DNA of 31,772 bases from a virus. How positions within the stretch are numbered: position 1 is the stretch's first letter; the number at the start of each line of letters is the position of its first letter. Where the stretch lies: positions 1-31,772 of IMG/VR virus record IMGVR_UViG_3300032323_000842, one strand, 5' to 3'. The position numbers were made by a program, and so were the translations under genes. Positions 1-8,205 of the stretch are shown in pieces. Below the pieces are notes generated by a model, which did no database searches, was not told the DNA's origin, and worked only from the letters and a program-made list of their open reading frames with translations.

Positions 1-714
1 AAAGACCGCTTTGAAAATTGATTTATCGTGAACACCTTCTATCAATAAAGATTCAAATTCAACATTGATTTCTTCATTGATACCCATACCTTGTCTAACA
101 TGATTAAACATTTCTTTTGCATGAGCATCGGTCATCTTAGATGGAACACCACTACGAAAACCAGGTTTGATTACTTTACCTTTTGCGTTTTTGATATCGT
201 GGAATCTATTTTCACTGGCAGCTTCACGCATTTTACTTGCGGACATACCCTCAACACCTTCTGCATCAGGGTCTCTATCACCGGCAGAATGAACTTCGAT
301 GTGTTTAAAGTTGAAGTGTCCGTGTGGACCTTTTACATTATTGTATTTGTTAAGAAGATGTTCATATTCTTTCACACGGTCAGAACCACCAACCATGTGG
401 AAATGTGTAACACCTTGTTTATGTAATTTTGAGGCTTGTGCCAAGAAGTTGGGTGCATCTTTGTCAGACGATGAAACATTTACACCAGGAAATGCTCTCT
501 TGGCATGCTTAAGTTTCTGTGCTGAAGTAAGTGGATTTTTCTTTGGGTCTTGCGAATGTGATACGACAATGTGAGCCGAACCACCAACTTTTTTCGCAAT
601 CTCTTGGACTTTATTGACTAATTTTTCGTGGCCGACAGTCACAGGGTTCATGCGGCCAAATGCCATTACGGCATGTTTTTCTTTCTGCTCTTGCAGAAAA
701 TCTCTAAATCTCAT
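1..714 (-). CDS. HxGH-type nucleotidyltransferase-like protein (3' truncated)
   Basis: The frame is open from an ATG at 714 to base 1, so the C-terminus lies outside the window; 238 residues are visible. It belongs to the cytidylyltransferase/adenylyltransferase superfamily. A phosphate-binding TVGH (residues 26-29, within GRMNPVTVGH) follows the first strand, and SASKMR (158-163) stands where the family has its ISSTxxR loop. The substrate cannot be read from sequence. The start has a GGAG Shine-Dalgarno 6 nt upstream and lies 44 nt below a perfect T4-type late promoter. The N-terminus, MRFRDFLQEQ, resembles the T4 capsid-targeting peptide (MKTYQEFIAEA), so the enzyme may be packaged in the head; this is inference. 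Confident of the superfamily, not of the role. Confidence 0.8.
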   Translation of the reverse strand, partial: MRFRDFLQEQKEKHAVMAFGRMNPVTVGHEKLVNKVQEIAKKVGGSAHIVVSHSQDPKKNPLTSAQKLKHAKRAFPGVNVSSSDKDAPNFLAQASKLHKQGVTHFHMVGGSDRVKEYEHLLNKYNNVKGPHGHFNFKHIEVHSAGDRDPDAEGVEGMSASKMREAASENRFHDIKNAKGKVIKPGFRSGVPSKMTDAHAKEMFNHVRQGMGINEEINVEFESLLIEGVHDKSIFKAVF

Positions 715-757
715 ATATCTCCGCCTCTACAGCAGTTAATTTAATTATTTAATGTGG

Positions 758-765
758 TATTTATA
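758..765 (-). promoter_or_regulatory. T4-type late promoter (TATAAATA)
   Basis: The minus strand reads TATAAATA exactly, the T4 late promoter core recognised by gp55 with the gp45 clamp and gp33. It sits in the 52-nt gap between the glycosyltransferase stop and the nucleotidyltransferase start at 714, giving an expected leader of about 37 nt. Confidence 0.75.
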
Positions 766-766
766 A

Positions 767-1726
767 TTAAATGAGGCTTAGAATGTCATCAACAGTATGT
801 TTAATTAGATGGTTTTGTAAGACATATTTGTAAGACAATGCAGTTTTTACACAGTCGGCAGGATTCCATGATTTTAGTATTTCGGTAAGTTGTTCTTCGG
901 TATCATAGACTGTCCCAAATCGGGCAAGTAGTTTTGCACCAGCAATATTCCGTGCAATCCATGGCGTCTTGTTTAACATCGATTCCAGTATCACTAGACC
1001 AAATCCCTCTGCATCCGAATTCATAATGTAACAGTCTGCATCAGCAATCGCATCTTTGACATCCTTAGGGTCTTCCACCATTAACGGTATCACATTCTCT
1101 GAGGCATGTGGCATGATACCGAAACGATTGTCATACCCGGTAGTTACAAGAATGGCATCTTTTAAATCTGCCTTACGGAATGCATCGGCAAGTTCCATCA
1201 TTTTCTTATTTGGCCAGTAACCACCGCAAGACAAGAACATTGTCTTATCTTTTGGAATATTGTATTTGTCTTTGAAACGACCTTCTGTGCCAATACAATC
1301 ATTTGGTGAAATACCATGAATAACTTTATGAGATTTGTGTTCTTGTTTCCACTTCTTTACATGGTCCCAATCTTCTGGTGCAGAACAACCAATATATTTG
1401 GCATCTTGTAGACCTTTTAGACAAGTAGGACTTTCAGATGGTTTAATCAACATGTAAAGAACAGGTGAATTAATTCGATGTGCATTTTCCAATACAAAGT
1501 TTTGAACACCAACATCACCACCATGAACAACAATTAAATCTTTGTCCATTAATTCTTGTGCTTCTGATGTTACTCTCACGCCATTTAAATGACCTTTGTG
1601 TTCACCTGCCAATACAGTTACATCATGGTGTCTTTGCACACATTCTTCTGCCATTTGTTGCACATAATATTCCGAACCACCAGGGAAAGGTGCATATCGG
1701 TGAACTACAAAACAAATTTTACTCAT
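767..1726 (-). CDS. Glycosyltransferase, GT4-like (GT-B fold)
   Basis: A 319-residue GT-B glycosyltransferase. The N-terminal domain opens with a glycine-rich loop PGGSEYY (residues 15-21). The C-terminal domain starts near SCGGYWPNKKM and carries the donor-binding signature around NSDAEGFGLVILESM, matching the EGFGLxxLE pattern of GT4 retaining enzymes. It should move a sugar from a nucleotide donor to a surface glycan or another acceptor; donor and acceptor are unknown. It is the last gene of the sugar cluster and overlaps the upstream nucleotidyltransferase-cupin gene by ATGA. At 319 residues it is slightly shorter than usual GT4 enzymes (about 350-400). Confidence 0.85.
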   Translation of the reverse strand: MSKICFVVHRYAPFPGGSEYYVQQMAEECVQRHHDVTVLAGEHKGHLNGVRVTSEAQELMDKDLIVVHGGDVGVQNFVLENAHRINSPVLYMLIKPSESPTCLKGLQDAKYIGCSAPEDWDHVKKWKQEHKSHKVIHGISPNDCIGTEGRFKDKYNIPKDKTMFLSCGGYWPNKKMMELADAFRKADLKDAILVTTGYDNRFGIMPHASENVIPLMVEDPKDVKDAIADADCYIMNSDAEGFGLVILESMLNKTPWIARNIAGAKLLARFGTVYDTEEQLTEILKSWNPADCVKTALSYKYVLQNHLIKHTVDDILSLI

Positions 1727-2478
1727 CTTCTTTCAATGTCCTCTTCAACGCACTTTTGACCCCATTGAATTTCTACAATATGCAATGGTTCGTTTGATTC
1801 ATTTGATAACTTATGCCATACACCAGAAGGAATATTCACATGATGGTCTTTATACAATTCTTTTCTAATTGCGGAACTAGGTCTTTCTTCGTGAACAACA
1901 CCTTGTCCTGATACCACATGCCAATATTCATTACGATATGTGTGTCTCTGCATACTCAAAGATAGACCTGGATTTACTGTCAATTCTTTTACTTTACAAG
2001 TTGGTGTCTCATAAAGAACTCTATAATAACCCCATGGTCGATTTGTCTTATTCTCAAAGTAGTTACCTAAAATCCATGAAGAAGAATTCATTTTGTGTTC
2101 ACCACCAACACCAAATGCAAACTCTAGGTTATCATCAGGATATCCCATTTCTAGTGTGTTCTTATCACCTCTGTCACCACCATTTGCAAAGATAATTCTA
2201 TCATTTGGAAATAATTGTCTAGTGATTGTAATTGCAAGATTTGAAGAATCGTCATCATCATTATATTCAATCACATAATCAACCATCTTCAAATTCTTTA
2301 CGATTTGACTTCTTTCATACCAAGTCATAAATGGTCGACCTTTCTTACGGGTCAACCATGCATCTGAATTCAGACCAACAACAAGAACATCACCTAGTGC
2401 CTTTGCGGCATTAAAGTATGCAATATGTCCTGAATGAATTGGGTCAAAACCACCAGTCACTAATACAATTTTTTTCAT
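1723..2478 (-). CDS. Bifunctional sugar nucleotidyltransferase (HldE C-domain-like) fused to a ManC-type cupin
   Basis: Two domains are visible. Residues 1-135 form an HxGH nucleotidyltransferase like the RfaE/HldE C-terminal domain: GGFDPIHSGH at 9-18, a conserved YERSQIV, and KMNSSSWIL in the position of the ISSTxxI motif. Residues 147-245 form a cupin like that of mannose-6-phosphate isomerase type II (RPWGYYRVL, then RHTYRNEYWHVVSG with candidate metal histidines). The expected role is activation of a sugar 1-phosphate, with the cupin isomerising or sensing the sugar; the actual reaction is not provable here. It overlaps gmhA upstream and the GT4 gene downstream by ATGA, so the three are probably translationally coupled. 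Confidence 0.8.
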   Translation of the reverse strand: MKKIVLVTGGFDPIHSGHIAYFNAAKALGDVLVVGLNSDAWLTRKKGRPFMTWYERSQIVKNLKMVDYVIEYNDDDDSSNLAITITRQLFPNDRIIFANGGDRGDKNTLEMGYPDDNLEFAFGVGGEHKMNSSSWILGNYFENKTNRPWGYYRVLYETPTCKVKELTVNPGLSLSMQRHTYRNEYWHVVSGQGVVHEERPSSAIRKELYKDHHVNIPSGVWHKLSNESNEPLHIVEIQWGQKCVEEDIERR

Positions 2479-3080
2479 AGTTTAATTCCATCGTTTCTAC
2501 TATTTGTTTCACGAATGTGTTGTGCCAAGATATGCATTAATGCTTGATGACAATCTTCAACGATACCATAGTTATCTTCTCGCACATGTAAAACATAATC
2601 AGCAAGTTCTGCGGCTTTACCACCATCAAAACCTACAAACGCAATTACTTCCATATTCAGTTTGTGTGCCTGATTGATTGCTCTGATAATGTTTGGTGAA
2701 TTACCTGATGCAGAAATCGCAACGAGAATATCACCTGCACTACCTTTCATACTCAACTGAAATGCAAACACATCATCATATCCAATATCGTTTGCAATTG
2801 CGGTCAAAATAGAACCTGAAGTCAATGGTTCAATTTTTGGTCGCAACAGAGCATCATAGTGTGTACCTTTTGCATGGTCGCAATGAAAGTGGTCACTCAT
2901 CGTAAGAGAACCGCCATTACCACACACAAAAACTGGCAATCTTTTCTTGTATGCCAGTTCTAAAGTTTCTAAAACTTTTTGTAATTGTAACTTATCTACT
3001 GATTCTAAACCTGCGTTTACTCGGTTTGCGTAATTAGATAGTCGTTGATTTATTTGCGATGTTATTGACATACCATTCAT
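2475..3080 (-). CDS. gmhA: Phosphoheptose isomerase (GmhA-like, SIS domain)
   Basis: A 201-residue single SIS domain, the usual length for GmhA, which converts sedoheptulose 7-phosphate to D-glycero-D-manno-heptose 7-phosphate. The sugar-phosphate loop is VCGNGGSLTMSDHFHCDHAK, followed by AISASGNSPNI, the second SIS phosphate-binding segment. Polar residues near the C-terminus (EDCHQALMH) match the region of the GmhA catalytic histidine. The start at 3080 lies inside the upstream reductase gene (47-nt overlap) and has AAAAAGG just before it; an internal ATG three codons later (3071) is the alternative. With the HddA-like kinase two genes upstream it defines the entry to a heptose pathway. Confidence 0.9.
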   Translation of the reverse strand: MNGMSITSQINQRLSNYANRVNAGLESVDKLQLQKVLETLELAYKKRLPVFVCGNGGSLTMSDHFHCDHAKGTHYDALLRPKIEPLTSGSILTAIANDIGYDDVFAFQLSMKGSAGDILVAISASGNSPNIIRAINQAHKLNMEVIAFVGFDGGKAAELADYVLHVREDNYGIVEDCHQALMHILAQHIRETNSRNDGIKL

Positions 3081-4002
3081 AAGCCTTTTTCAATCCAATA
3101 TTTAAGTCTGTTTTAGGTGTCCAACCTAATCTTGTAATTCTACTATTATCAGTAAGTTTGTTCATAGTTCCATCAGGTTTACTGGTATCATACACAATCT
3201 CACCATCATAGTCAAGAGCTTGTTTTGCGATTTTTACAAACTCACCGATTTCGATATCATGGCCTGCGCCAACATTCACAAATGCCTGCATAGGTTCTGT
3301 TACTGATTCCCATAATTTTTTATCGACATTCATTACATGAATTGCGGCATCTGCCATATCGTCAACATAAACAAATTCTCTACGAGGTTTACCTGTTCCC
3401 CAAACTATGAATTGTTTATCACCATTTACTTTTGCACGATGAATTCTTTGAATCACACCTGCGGCCAAGTGACCATTTGCTTCGTCATAGTTATCACCAG
3501 GTCCATAAAGATTACATGGTAGAATAGAACGATAGTCTGTACCAAATTGACGATTGTAACTTTCACACATTTTGATACCTGCAATCTTGGCAACTGCATA
3601 TGGTTCGTTTGTTGGTTCTAACTTACCAGTCATTAGTGTTTCTTCTTTGATTGGATTCTCAGCAAACTTAGGAAGAATACATGTAGAACCCAAAAACAAA
3701 AGTTTCTGCACACCATGAACATATGCTTGATGAATTACATTTGATTGAATCATCAAATTCTTATAAATGAAATCACCAGGATAAGTATTGTTACCTACAA
3801 TGCCACCCACTTTTGCAGCTGCGACATAAACTTGGTCGATTTTATTTGTTGCGAAAAAATCTTTTACTGCTTGTTGATTTGTTAAATCTAATTCATTATG
3901 TGTTCTTGTAATGATATCATTTTTATTGACACCACTATCAATCAGTCTGCGAACAATTGCAGAACCGATAAGTCCTCGGTGACCTGCCACAAAAATTTTC
4001 AT
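3034..4002 (-). CDS. GDP-L-fucose synthase-like epimerase/reductase (extended SDR)
   Basis: A 322-residue extended short-chain dehydrogenase. It has the Rossmann motif GHRGLIGSA (residues 7-15), GSTCILPKF where GDP-fucose synthases have GSSCIYPKxA, and the catalytic YAVAK. Family enzymes epimerise C3/C5 and reduce the 4-keto group of a GDP-4-keto-6-deoxy-hexose with NADPH. Given the heptose genes around it, the true substrate may be a GDP-4-keto-6-deoxy-heptose, as with the WcaG-like reductases of Campylobacter capsule pathways; this is inference. The RBS is GAGG, 6 nt before the ATG, one base after the kinase stop codon. Confidence 0.88.
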   Translation of the reverse strand: MKIFVAGHRGLIGSAIVRRLIDSGVNKNDIITRTHNELDLTNQQAVKDFFATNKIDQVYVAAAKVGGIVGNNTYPGDFIYKNLMIQSNVIHQAYVHGVQKLLFLGSTCILPKFAENPIKEETLMTGKLEPTNEPYAVAKIAGIKMCESYNRQFGTDYRSILPCNLYGPGDNYDEANGHLAAGVIQRIHRAKVNGDKQFIVWGTGKPRREFVYVDDMADAAIHVMNVDKKLWESVTEPMQAFVNVGAGHDIEIGEFVKIAKQALDYDGEIVYDTSKPDGTMNKLTDNSRITRLGWTPKTDLNIGLKKAYEWYVNNIANKSTTI

Positions 4003-4003
4003 A

Positions 4004-5005
4004 TTATACCTCTTGGTCTTGATAATCGTGATATATTAATTGACTGCCCAAATATTCAAAATCGATGGGCACTTCTTTAAGTCCTAATGCGTATGCAACA
4101 TTCTTTTGTTTGTCTGGTGGTGTTAAGAATAACATAAACCCACCACCTCCAGCACCTAACAGTTTACCACCAACTGCACCTGCACGAAGTCCTTTTGTGT
4201 AAATCTCATCAATGTCACTATTGGTGATTGACTTCTCAATGGTCTTTTTATGTTTCCATTGTTCATCCATTAACTTACCCAACTCTTGCACTTTTGTTTC
4301 ACTATTGGAGAACAAGATTCTTTCGGCTTCTTCTGTGATTTGTTTTACGATATTCAAATCAACAGATTTTGCCTTAATGTTTTCAATTTTCTTTTCTGCA
4401 ATGTCCGAAGCATTTCTCAATTGTTCAGTAAAGAATACTTGAACCCATGATTCTAGTTCTTTGATTGTATTCTTATTGACATGCATCGGAGAACATAAAA
4501 ACTCGGATGCACCACCAAATGTAACTTTATTGAAACCACCAAATGCAGCTGCAACTTGGTCTTGTGAACCAACAGATTCACCAAGAATGTTTTGTTCTAA
4601 GTTAATTGCTTCGAGTGCAAGGTCTCTTTTAGTTGGGTTTTTGTTTTGTAATACAGAAAGACCATGCAATAATCCTACTGTAAAACTAGAACTTGAACCG
4701 ACACCTGTGCGATTTGGTAAATCACCGTGATGAGTAATATCAAGTCCATCTGTGAAACCCATGTGACGAATCGCCTCACGAATTACAGGTACTTGAATAT
4801 CTTCAACAGAATTTGTTTCTTGTCTATCGTAATACCTGATTCTATATTTGTAATCAAAGATAGGTGGTAATTTTCTCAATACAAGAAAAGAATATTTGTT
4901 GATGGTGGTAGAAATGACTGCACCACCATGTTCTCTGTACCATGCGGGATAGTCTGTGCTACCGCCAAAAAATGAAATGCGATATGGTGTTCTAATGATA
5001 ATCAT
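4004..5005 (-). CDS. hddA: D-glycero-D-manno-heptose 7-phosphate kinase (HddA-like GHMP kinase)
   Basis: A 333-residue GHMP-superfamily kinase. The N-terminal RTPYRISFFGGSTDYPAWY is close to the HddA signature. The ATP-binding loop is TGVGSSSSFTVG, and the third GHMP motif is KLLGAGGGGFMLF near the C-terminus. HddA phosphorylates heptose 7-phosphate at the anomeric position, the step after GmhA. The gene overlaps the FkbM methyltransferase by ATGA. Length and motifs are complete. A fucokinase-type activity is the alternative, but the combination with gmhA favours a heptose. Confidence 0.87.
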   Translation of the reverse strand: MIIIRTPYRISFFGGSTDYPAWYREHGGAVISTTINKYSFLVLRKLPPIFDYKYRIRYYDRQETNSVEDIQVPVIREAIRHMGFTDGLDITHHGDLPNRTGVGSSSSFTVGLLHGLSVLQNKNPTKRDLALEAINLEQNILGESVGSQDQVAAAFGGFNKVTFGGASEFLCSPMHVNKNTIKELESWVQVFFTEQLRNASDIAEKKIENIKAKSVDLNIVKQITEEAERILFSNSETKVQELGKLMDEQWKHKKTIEKSITNSDIDEIYTKGLRAGAVGGKLLGAGGGGFMLFLTPPDKQKNVAYALGLKEVPIDFEYLGSQLIYHDYQDQEV

Positions 5006-5541
5006 AGAATGTGTTTAATTTTTTCATAGTGAGATTCGTGAACAAACACATCATCGATATGATGTTCACCATGTTTAATCTCTGCAATCAAATAATAACC
5101 TTTATCTTCCATCATCTGACGAGCAGGGTCTCTTGTTGAAGTATCTCTATAATAATCAACTTCGAAAGTAACCACATTGAAGATATACTTTGTTTCCATA
5201 ATCTTGCAGAATGCCTGATAGGTAACTTCAGGTGGTTCTAAGTCAACAGACAAATAATCAATTACATCGGGCATGTTATTGTCTGCAAGAACTTTCACAT
5301 AATCAACTTTCAATGCATCTTCATTGATATAGAATGTATTTGGTCGATTCTTCCAACCTTCATTATATCTTTCATCGATTTCAACTGCAACACCTCGCCA
5401 CAGTCTTTCTTTCTCAAAGAAATAACTATTGTTCATTTTATCGAAGAATGAACCACCAACATCAAGAAAAGTGCCATTTACTTTTTGTTGCATTATTCTA
5501 TCGACAAGAACATCTTGTCCTAATTGTGAATAGTATGTCAT
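5002..5541 (-). CDS. FkbM-family SAM-dependent methyltransferase
   Basis: A 179-residue class I methyltransferase. YYSQLGQDVLVDRIM is the typical FkbM opening, FLDVGG (residues 25-30) is the SAM-binding motif I, and DYLSVDLEPPE is the conserved acidic segment. FkbM enzymes O-methylate sugars or small molecules. Inside this cluster the likely target is a hydroxyl on the glycan or on the activated sugar. It is shorter than many FkbM proteins (about 230-280), but no motif looks missing. It overlaps both neighbours by ATGA. Confidence 0.85.
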   Translation of the reverse strand: MTYYSQLGQDVLVDRIMQQKVNGTFLDVGGSFFDKMNNSYFFEKERLWRGVAVEIDERYNEGWKNRPNTFYINEDALKVDYVKVLADNNMPDVIDYLSVDLEPPEVTYQAFCKIMETKYIFNVVTFEVDYYRDTSTRDPARQMMEDKGYYLIAEIKHGEHHIDDVFVHESHYEKIKHIL

Positions 5542-6554
5542 CGTGTTAAAAACTTTCCTTTATTTTCTGCAACTCGTTCACGCCAGTAATTCAACAAATC
5601 TTCCATTGTCTGTTTGTATGCAATCTCTGGTTTCCAACCTGTATGTAAACGAAACTTTTCTGTGTTTGGAACTTGTAAGTCTGCATCAATTGGTCGCAAC
5701 CTGTCAGGGTCAACTTCTACACGAATCTGTTCTTTCATTGTAGATAGTGACAATAGAGTATTCAACACATCACCAATTTCACAAGTAAATGTACCACCAA
5801 TATTGTAGTATGCACCTGGTACAGGATTGTGTGTTAGTAACAGATAGTATGCTCTTACGGCATCTCTCACATCTGCAATTGTTCTGAGTGATTTTAAATT
5901 ACCAACTTTAACAACTGGTTCAATATAACCTGCCTCAATCATTGCAATTTGTTTTGCGAATGTAGATTCTGCAAATACATCACCACGGCGAGGACCTGTG
6001 TGTGTAAACATTCTTGTAGTCTGCACATTCATATTGTATGCTTCTGCATAGAAACGACCAACTAGGTCTGTACCACATTTTGAAATGGCATATGGTGATG
6101 CAGGATGAAAACTACATTCTTCATCGATTGGTAGTTTATCTTGTGGTACTCGACCAAAAACTTCTGATGAAGCACAAACATGAATCTGTGCTTGTGGCAC
6201 ATGTTTCTTACAGGCATCTAGTAGTCTTACTGTGCCTTGAACATTGACATTTAGTGTTTCGATTGGCGAATCAAAACTGGTTTTAGGAAAACTTTGGGCC
6301 GCCAAATGGAATACATAGTCAGGCGCATTGTCTTTGATTGCTGTATCAATCGAAATTCCATCGTTTAAATCTCCGTAAACTAATTTAACACGATTCTTGG
6401 TGTTAATATTCTCAATTAAATTTTTAATATTGTCAAGTGGACTTCTCCAACGAATAAGACCGACAATATTCCAATCAGTATTCGCAATCAAATATTCAGC
6501 AAGGTGTGAACCAACCATGCCGGTGATACCAGTAATAAAGGCTACTTTTGCCAT
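5538..6554 (-). CDS. GDP-mannose 4,6-dehydratase-like SDR
   Basis: A 338-residue extended SDR close to GDP-mannose 4,6-dehydratase. It shows ITGITGMVGSHLAEYL (NAD(P)-binding), SSEVFG, the catalytic YAISK, HTGPRRGDVFAES and LRTIADVRDAVRAYY, all Gmd landmarks. It produces a GDP-4-keto-6-deoxy sugar. Campylobacter and Yersinia homologues act on GDP-manno-heptose, and the gmhA and hddA genes in this operon make that plausible here. The start at 6554 has GGAG 5 nt upstream and overlaps the preceding glycosyltransferase by 13 nt. Confidence 0.9.
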   Translation of the reverse strand: MAKVAFITGITGMVGSHLAEYLIANTDWNIVGLIRWRSPLDNIKNLIENINTKNRVKLVYGDLNDGISIDTAIKDNAPDYVFHLAAQSFPKTSFDSPIETLNVNVQGTVRLLDACKKHVPQAQIHVCASSEVFGRVPQDKLPIDEECSFHPASPYAISKCGTDLVGRFYAEAYNMNVQTTRMFTHTGPRRGDVFAESTFAKQIAMIEAGYIEPVVKVGNLKSLRTIADVRDAVRAYYLLLTHNPVPGAYYNIGGTFTCEIGDVLNTLLSLSTMKEQIRVEVDPDRLRPIDADLQVPNTEKFRLHTGWKPEIAYKQTMEDLLNYWRERVAENKGKFLTR

Positions 6555-7567
6555 GCCATCTCCGATGCTTCAATCATATCATTCAAACGATTGATGTAAG
6601 TGTGTTTATCTTTTACTTTTTTCATTTGATTCAAAATCAAATCTTTTGTCTTTGGGTTGTCTTGCATTTCTTTTGCAATGTAAAACAACTCACTTGTATC
6701 GGCAGAATATGCAATCTCTTGGTCAAAGAAATCATATGCAGTCTTAGAGTTTGTAATGCCAAGACAACCATAACTCACATTCTTAATTGAACGACAAGAC
6801 ATGTAACCATTTGCAAGGTGATTGTTTGGTCGAACTTCAAATGGCAGATAAGAATTCAAAACAAATTCTTTTAATTGTTCTGATGGTAATGGATTCTTAT
6901 GTGGGTCATTGTGAACAAAAGGAATATTATTCTTCTTACATTCTTCTGCAAACTTCACAACATAATCATAGTTGCCATCATCTTTGCTTTGCCAACCTTG
7001 TGTGATTGAACCACCAAATGATGCATACTTGGGTTCGTGAAATGGTCTGAAACGATTCTCAAAATTGATTTCATTTGGTAACAAGTCTGTCGCCCAAATA
7101 GAATAAAAGATATCGTATTTGTCACCAGATTCAAAGAATGAAGTGCCATCGTTAATTGGTGTGTATTTCTCTTTTTCAAAATAGTATGCATAGTTTTTAT
7201 CTACGACACCATTGACACCCCAATTACACGCAAATCTAAAATCAATCAAACGACCTACTTTACCAAGGTACATGTCCGCACCTGGATTTCCTTCAACAGG
7301 TCCTTTATTACCAAGATAATGAATGATGTATGTTGAAGTGGGTCTGAGTGGCAGATTGTTGCTGATGCCATTTTGAAATACTAACCATTGTTCAGAAATG
7401 ATAAGTGCATCATCAAAGAATTCATCTGGCAAGTTATCTCTGTTATCTAACCAGTATGTTTGATATCCTTCATGTAGTGATGCACGAACAAGAGCATCAT
7501 GCACAAAGGCATGAGTGTGTCTTGTATCAGGTTTTGCACCCCAAATAATTACTTTTGAATGTCTCAT
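6542..7567 (-). CDS. Probable GT-B glycosyltransferase (CgeB/GT1-like C-terminus)
   Basis: A 341-residue protein without a strong family signature. Its last 90 residues (SYGCLGITNSKTAYDFF, then an acidic surface segment and KDKHTYINRLNDM) follow the usual end of glycosyltransferase group 1/CgeB proteins: a loop replacing the donor site, a helix, then a terminal HTYxxR segment. Aromatic residues are frequent, and no signal peptide or membrane segment is seen. The gene sits between a dehydratase and a methyltransferase in the sugar operon and overlaps both. A glycosyltransferase is the best guess, with moderate certainty. Confidence 0.6.
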   Translation of the reverse strand: MRHSKVIIWGAKPDTRHTHAFVHDALVRASLHEGYQTYWLDNRDNLPDEFFDDALIISEQWLVFQNGISNNLPLRPTSTYIIHYLGNKGPVEGNPGADMYLGKVGRLIDFRFACNWGVNGVVDKNYAYYFEKEKYTPINDGTSFFESGDKYDIFYSIWATDLLPNEINFENRFRPFHEPKYASFGGSITQGWQSKDDGNYDYVVKFAEECKKNNIPFVHNDPHKNPLPSEQLKEFVLNSYLPFEVRPNNHLANGYMSCRSIKNVSYGCLGITNSKTAYDFFDQEIAYSADTSELFYIAKEMQDNPKTKDLILNQMKKVKDKHTYINRLNDMIEASEMAWQK

Positions 7568-8205
7568 TTAATTAGAAACCACGCATTATTTTCAACAATC
7601 TTCACAGGAGTTTCTTTAAAGAATTCTTTGACTGCAGCATCAACTGAAGTTAAATTGATATCGTGACCTGCAAAGAGTCCGCCTTTTTTAACTTTAGGCC
7701 AATAACTTTGAATGTCTGCAAGTGTTGCTTCGTAACTGTGGTCACCATCTACGAAAACGAAATCTAGTGAATCATCTTCGAGAGTTTGTGCAAAATTTAC
7801 ACTATGCTCATATGCGAATGTAACTTTGTCACCAAACTTTTCTAGTCTTGATTTACACAATCTCTTTGTAACTTCTTGTCTCTCTACGGTGATTCTAGTG
7901 CCATCCCAATCGATAAAAGAAGGATAGTTATCTACAACATATAGTTTTTTAATTGTAGGTGTGTTTTTAAGAAAATACTCTGATGTGAATCCATGACATA
8001 CGCCAATCTCACAACCAACTAAGTCACCACTCAACTCTTGGATAAAAGGTAGAAGTCCACGACCAGAAATATTCGATTCGATTCGACCATATTCAATTTG
8101 TTTCTGCACCCATTCTTCAGGACCTAGATGGTCGTATGGGTCACGGCATTGAACAGGTTCTTTTACTAAATTTGATGTTGTATCAATAATTAATGTATCA
8201 CTCAT
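7564..8205 (-). CDS. Class I SAM-dependent methyltransferase (Methyltransf_24-like)
   Basis: A 213-residue methyltransferase. GCEIGVCHGFTSEYFL is motif I, and DFVFVDGDHSYEATLADIQ followed by KKGGLFAGHDI is the hallmark of the Methyltransf_24/cephalosporin-hydroxylase-like group. It probably decorates a glycan. The ATG at 8205 is preferred over an in-frame TTG at 8217. It overlaps the upstream stop codon by 8 nt and lacks a strong Shine-Dalgarno, so coupling to the upstream gene is likely. It overlaps the downstream gene by ATGA. Confidence 0.82.
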   Translation of the reverse strand: MSDTLIIDTTSNLVKEPVQCRDPYDHLGPEEWVQKQIEYGRIESNISGRGLLPFIQELSGDLVGCEIGVCHGFTSEYFLKNTPTIKKLYVVDNYPSFIDWDGTRITVERQEVTKRLCKSRLEKFGDKVTFAYEHSVNFAQTLEDDSLDFVFVDGDHSYEATLADIQSYWPKVKKGGLFAGHDINLTSVDAAVKEFFKETPVKIVENNAWFLIK

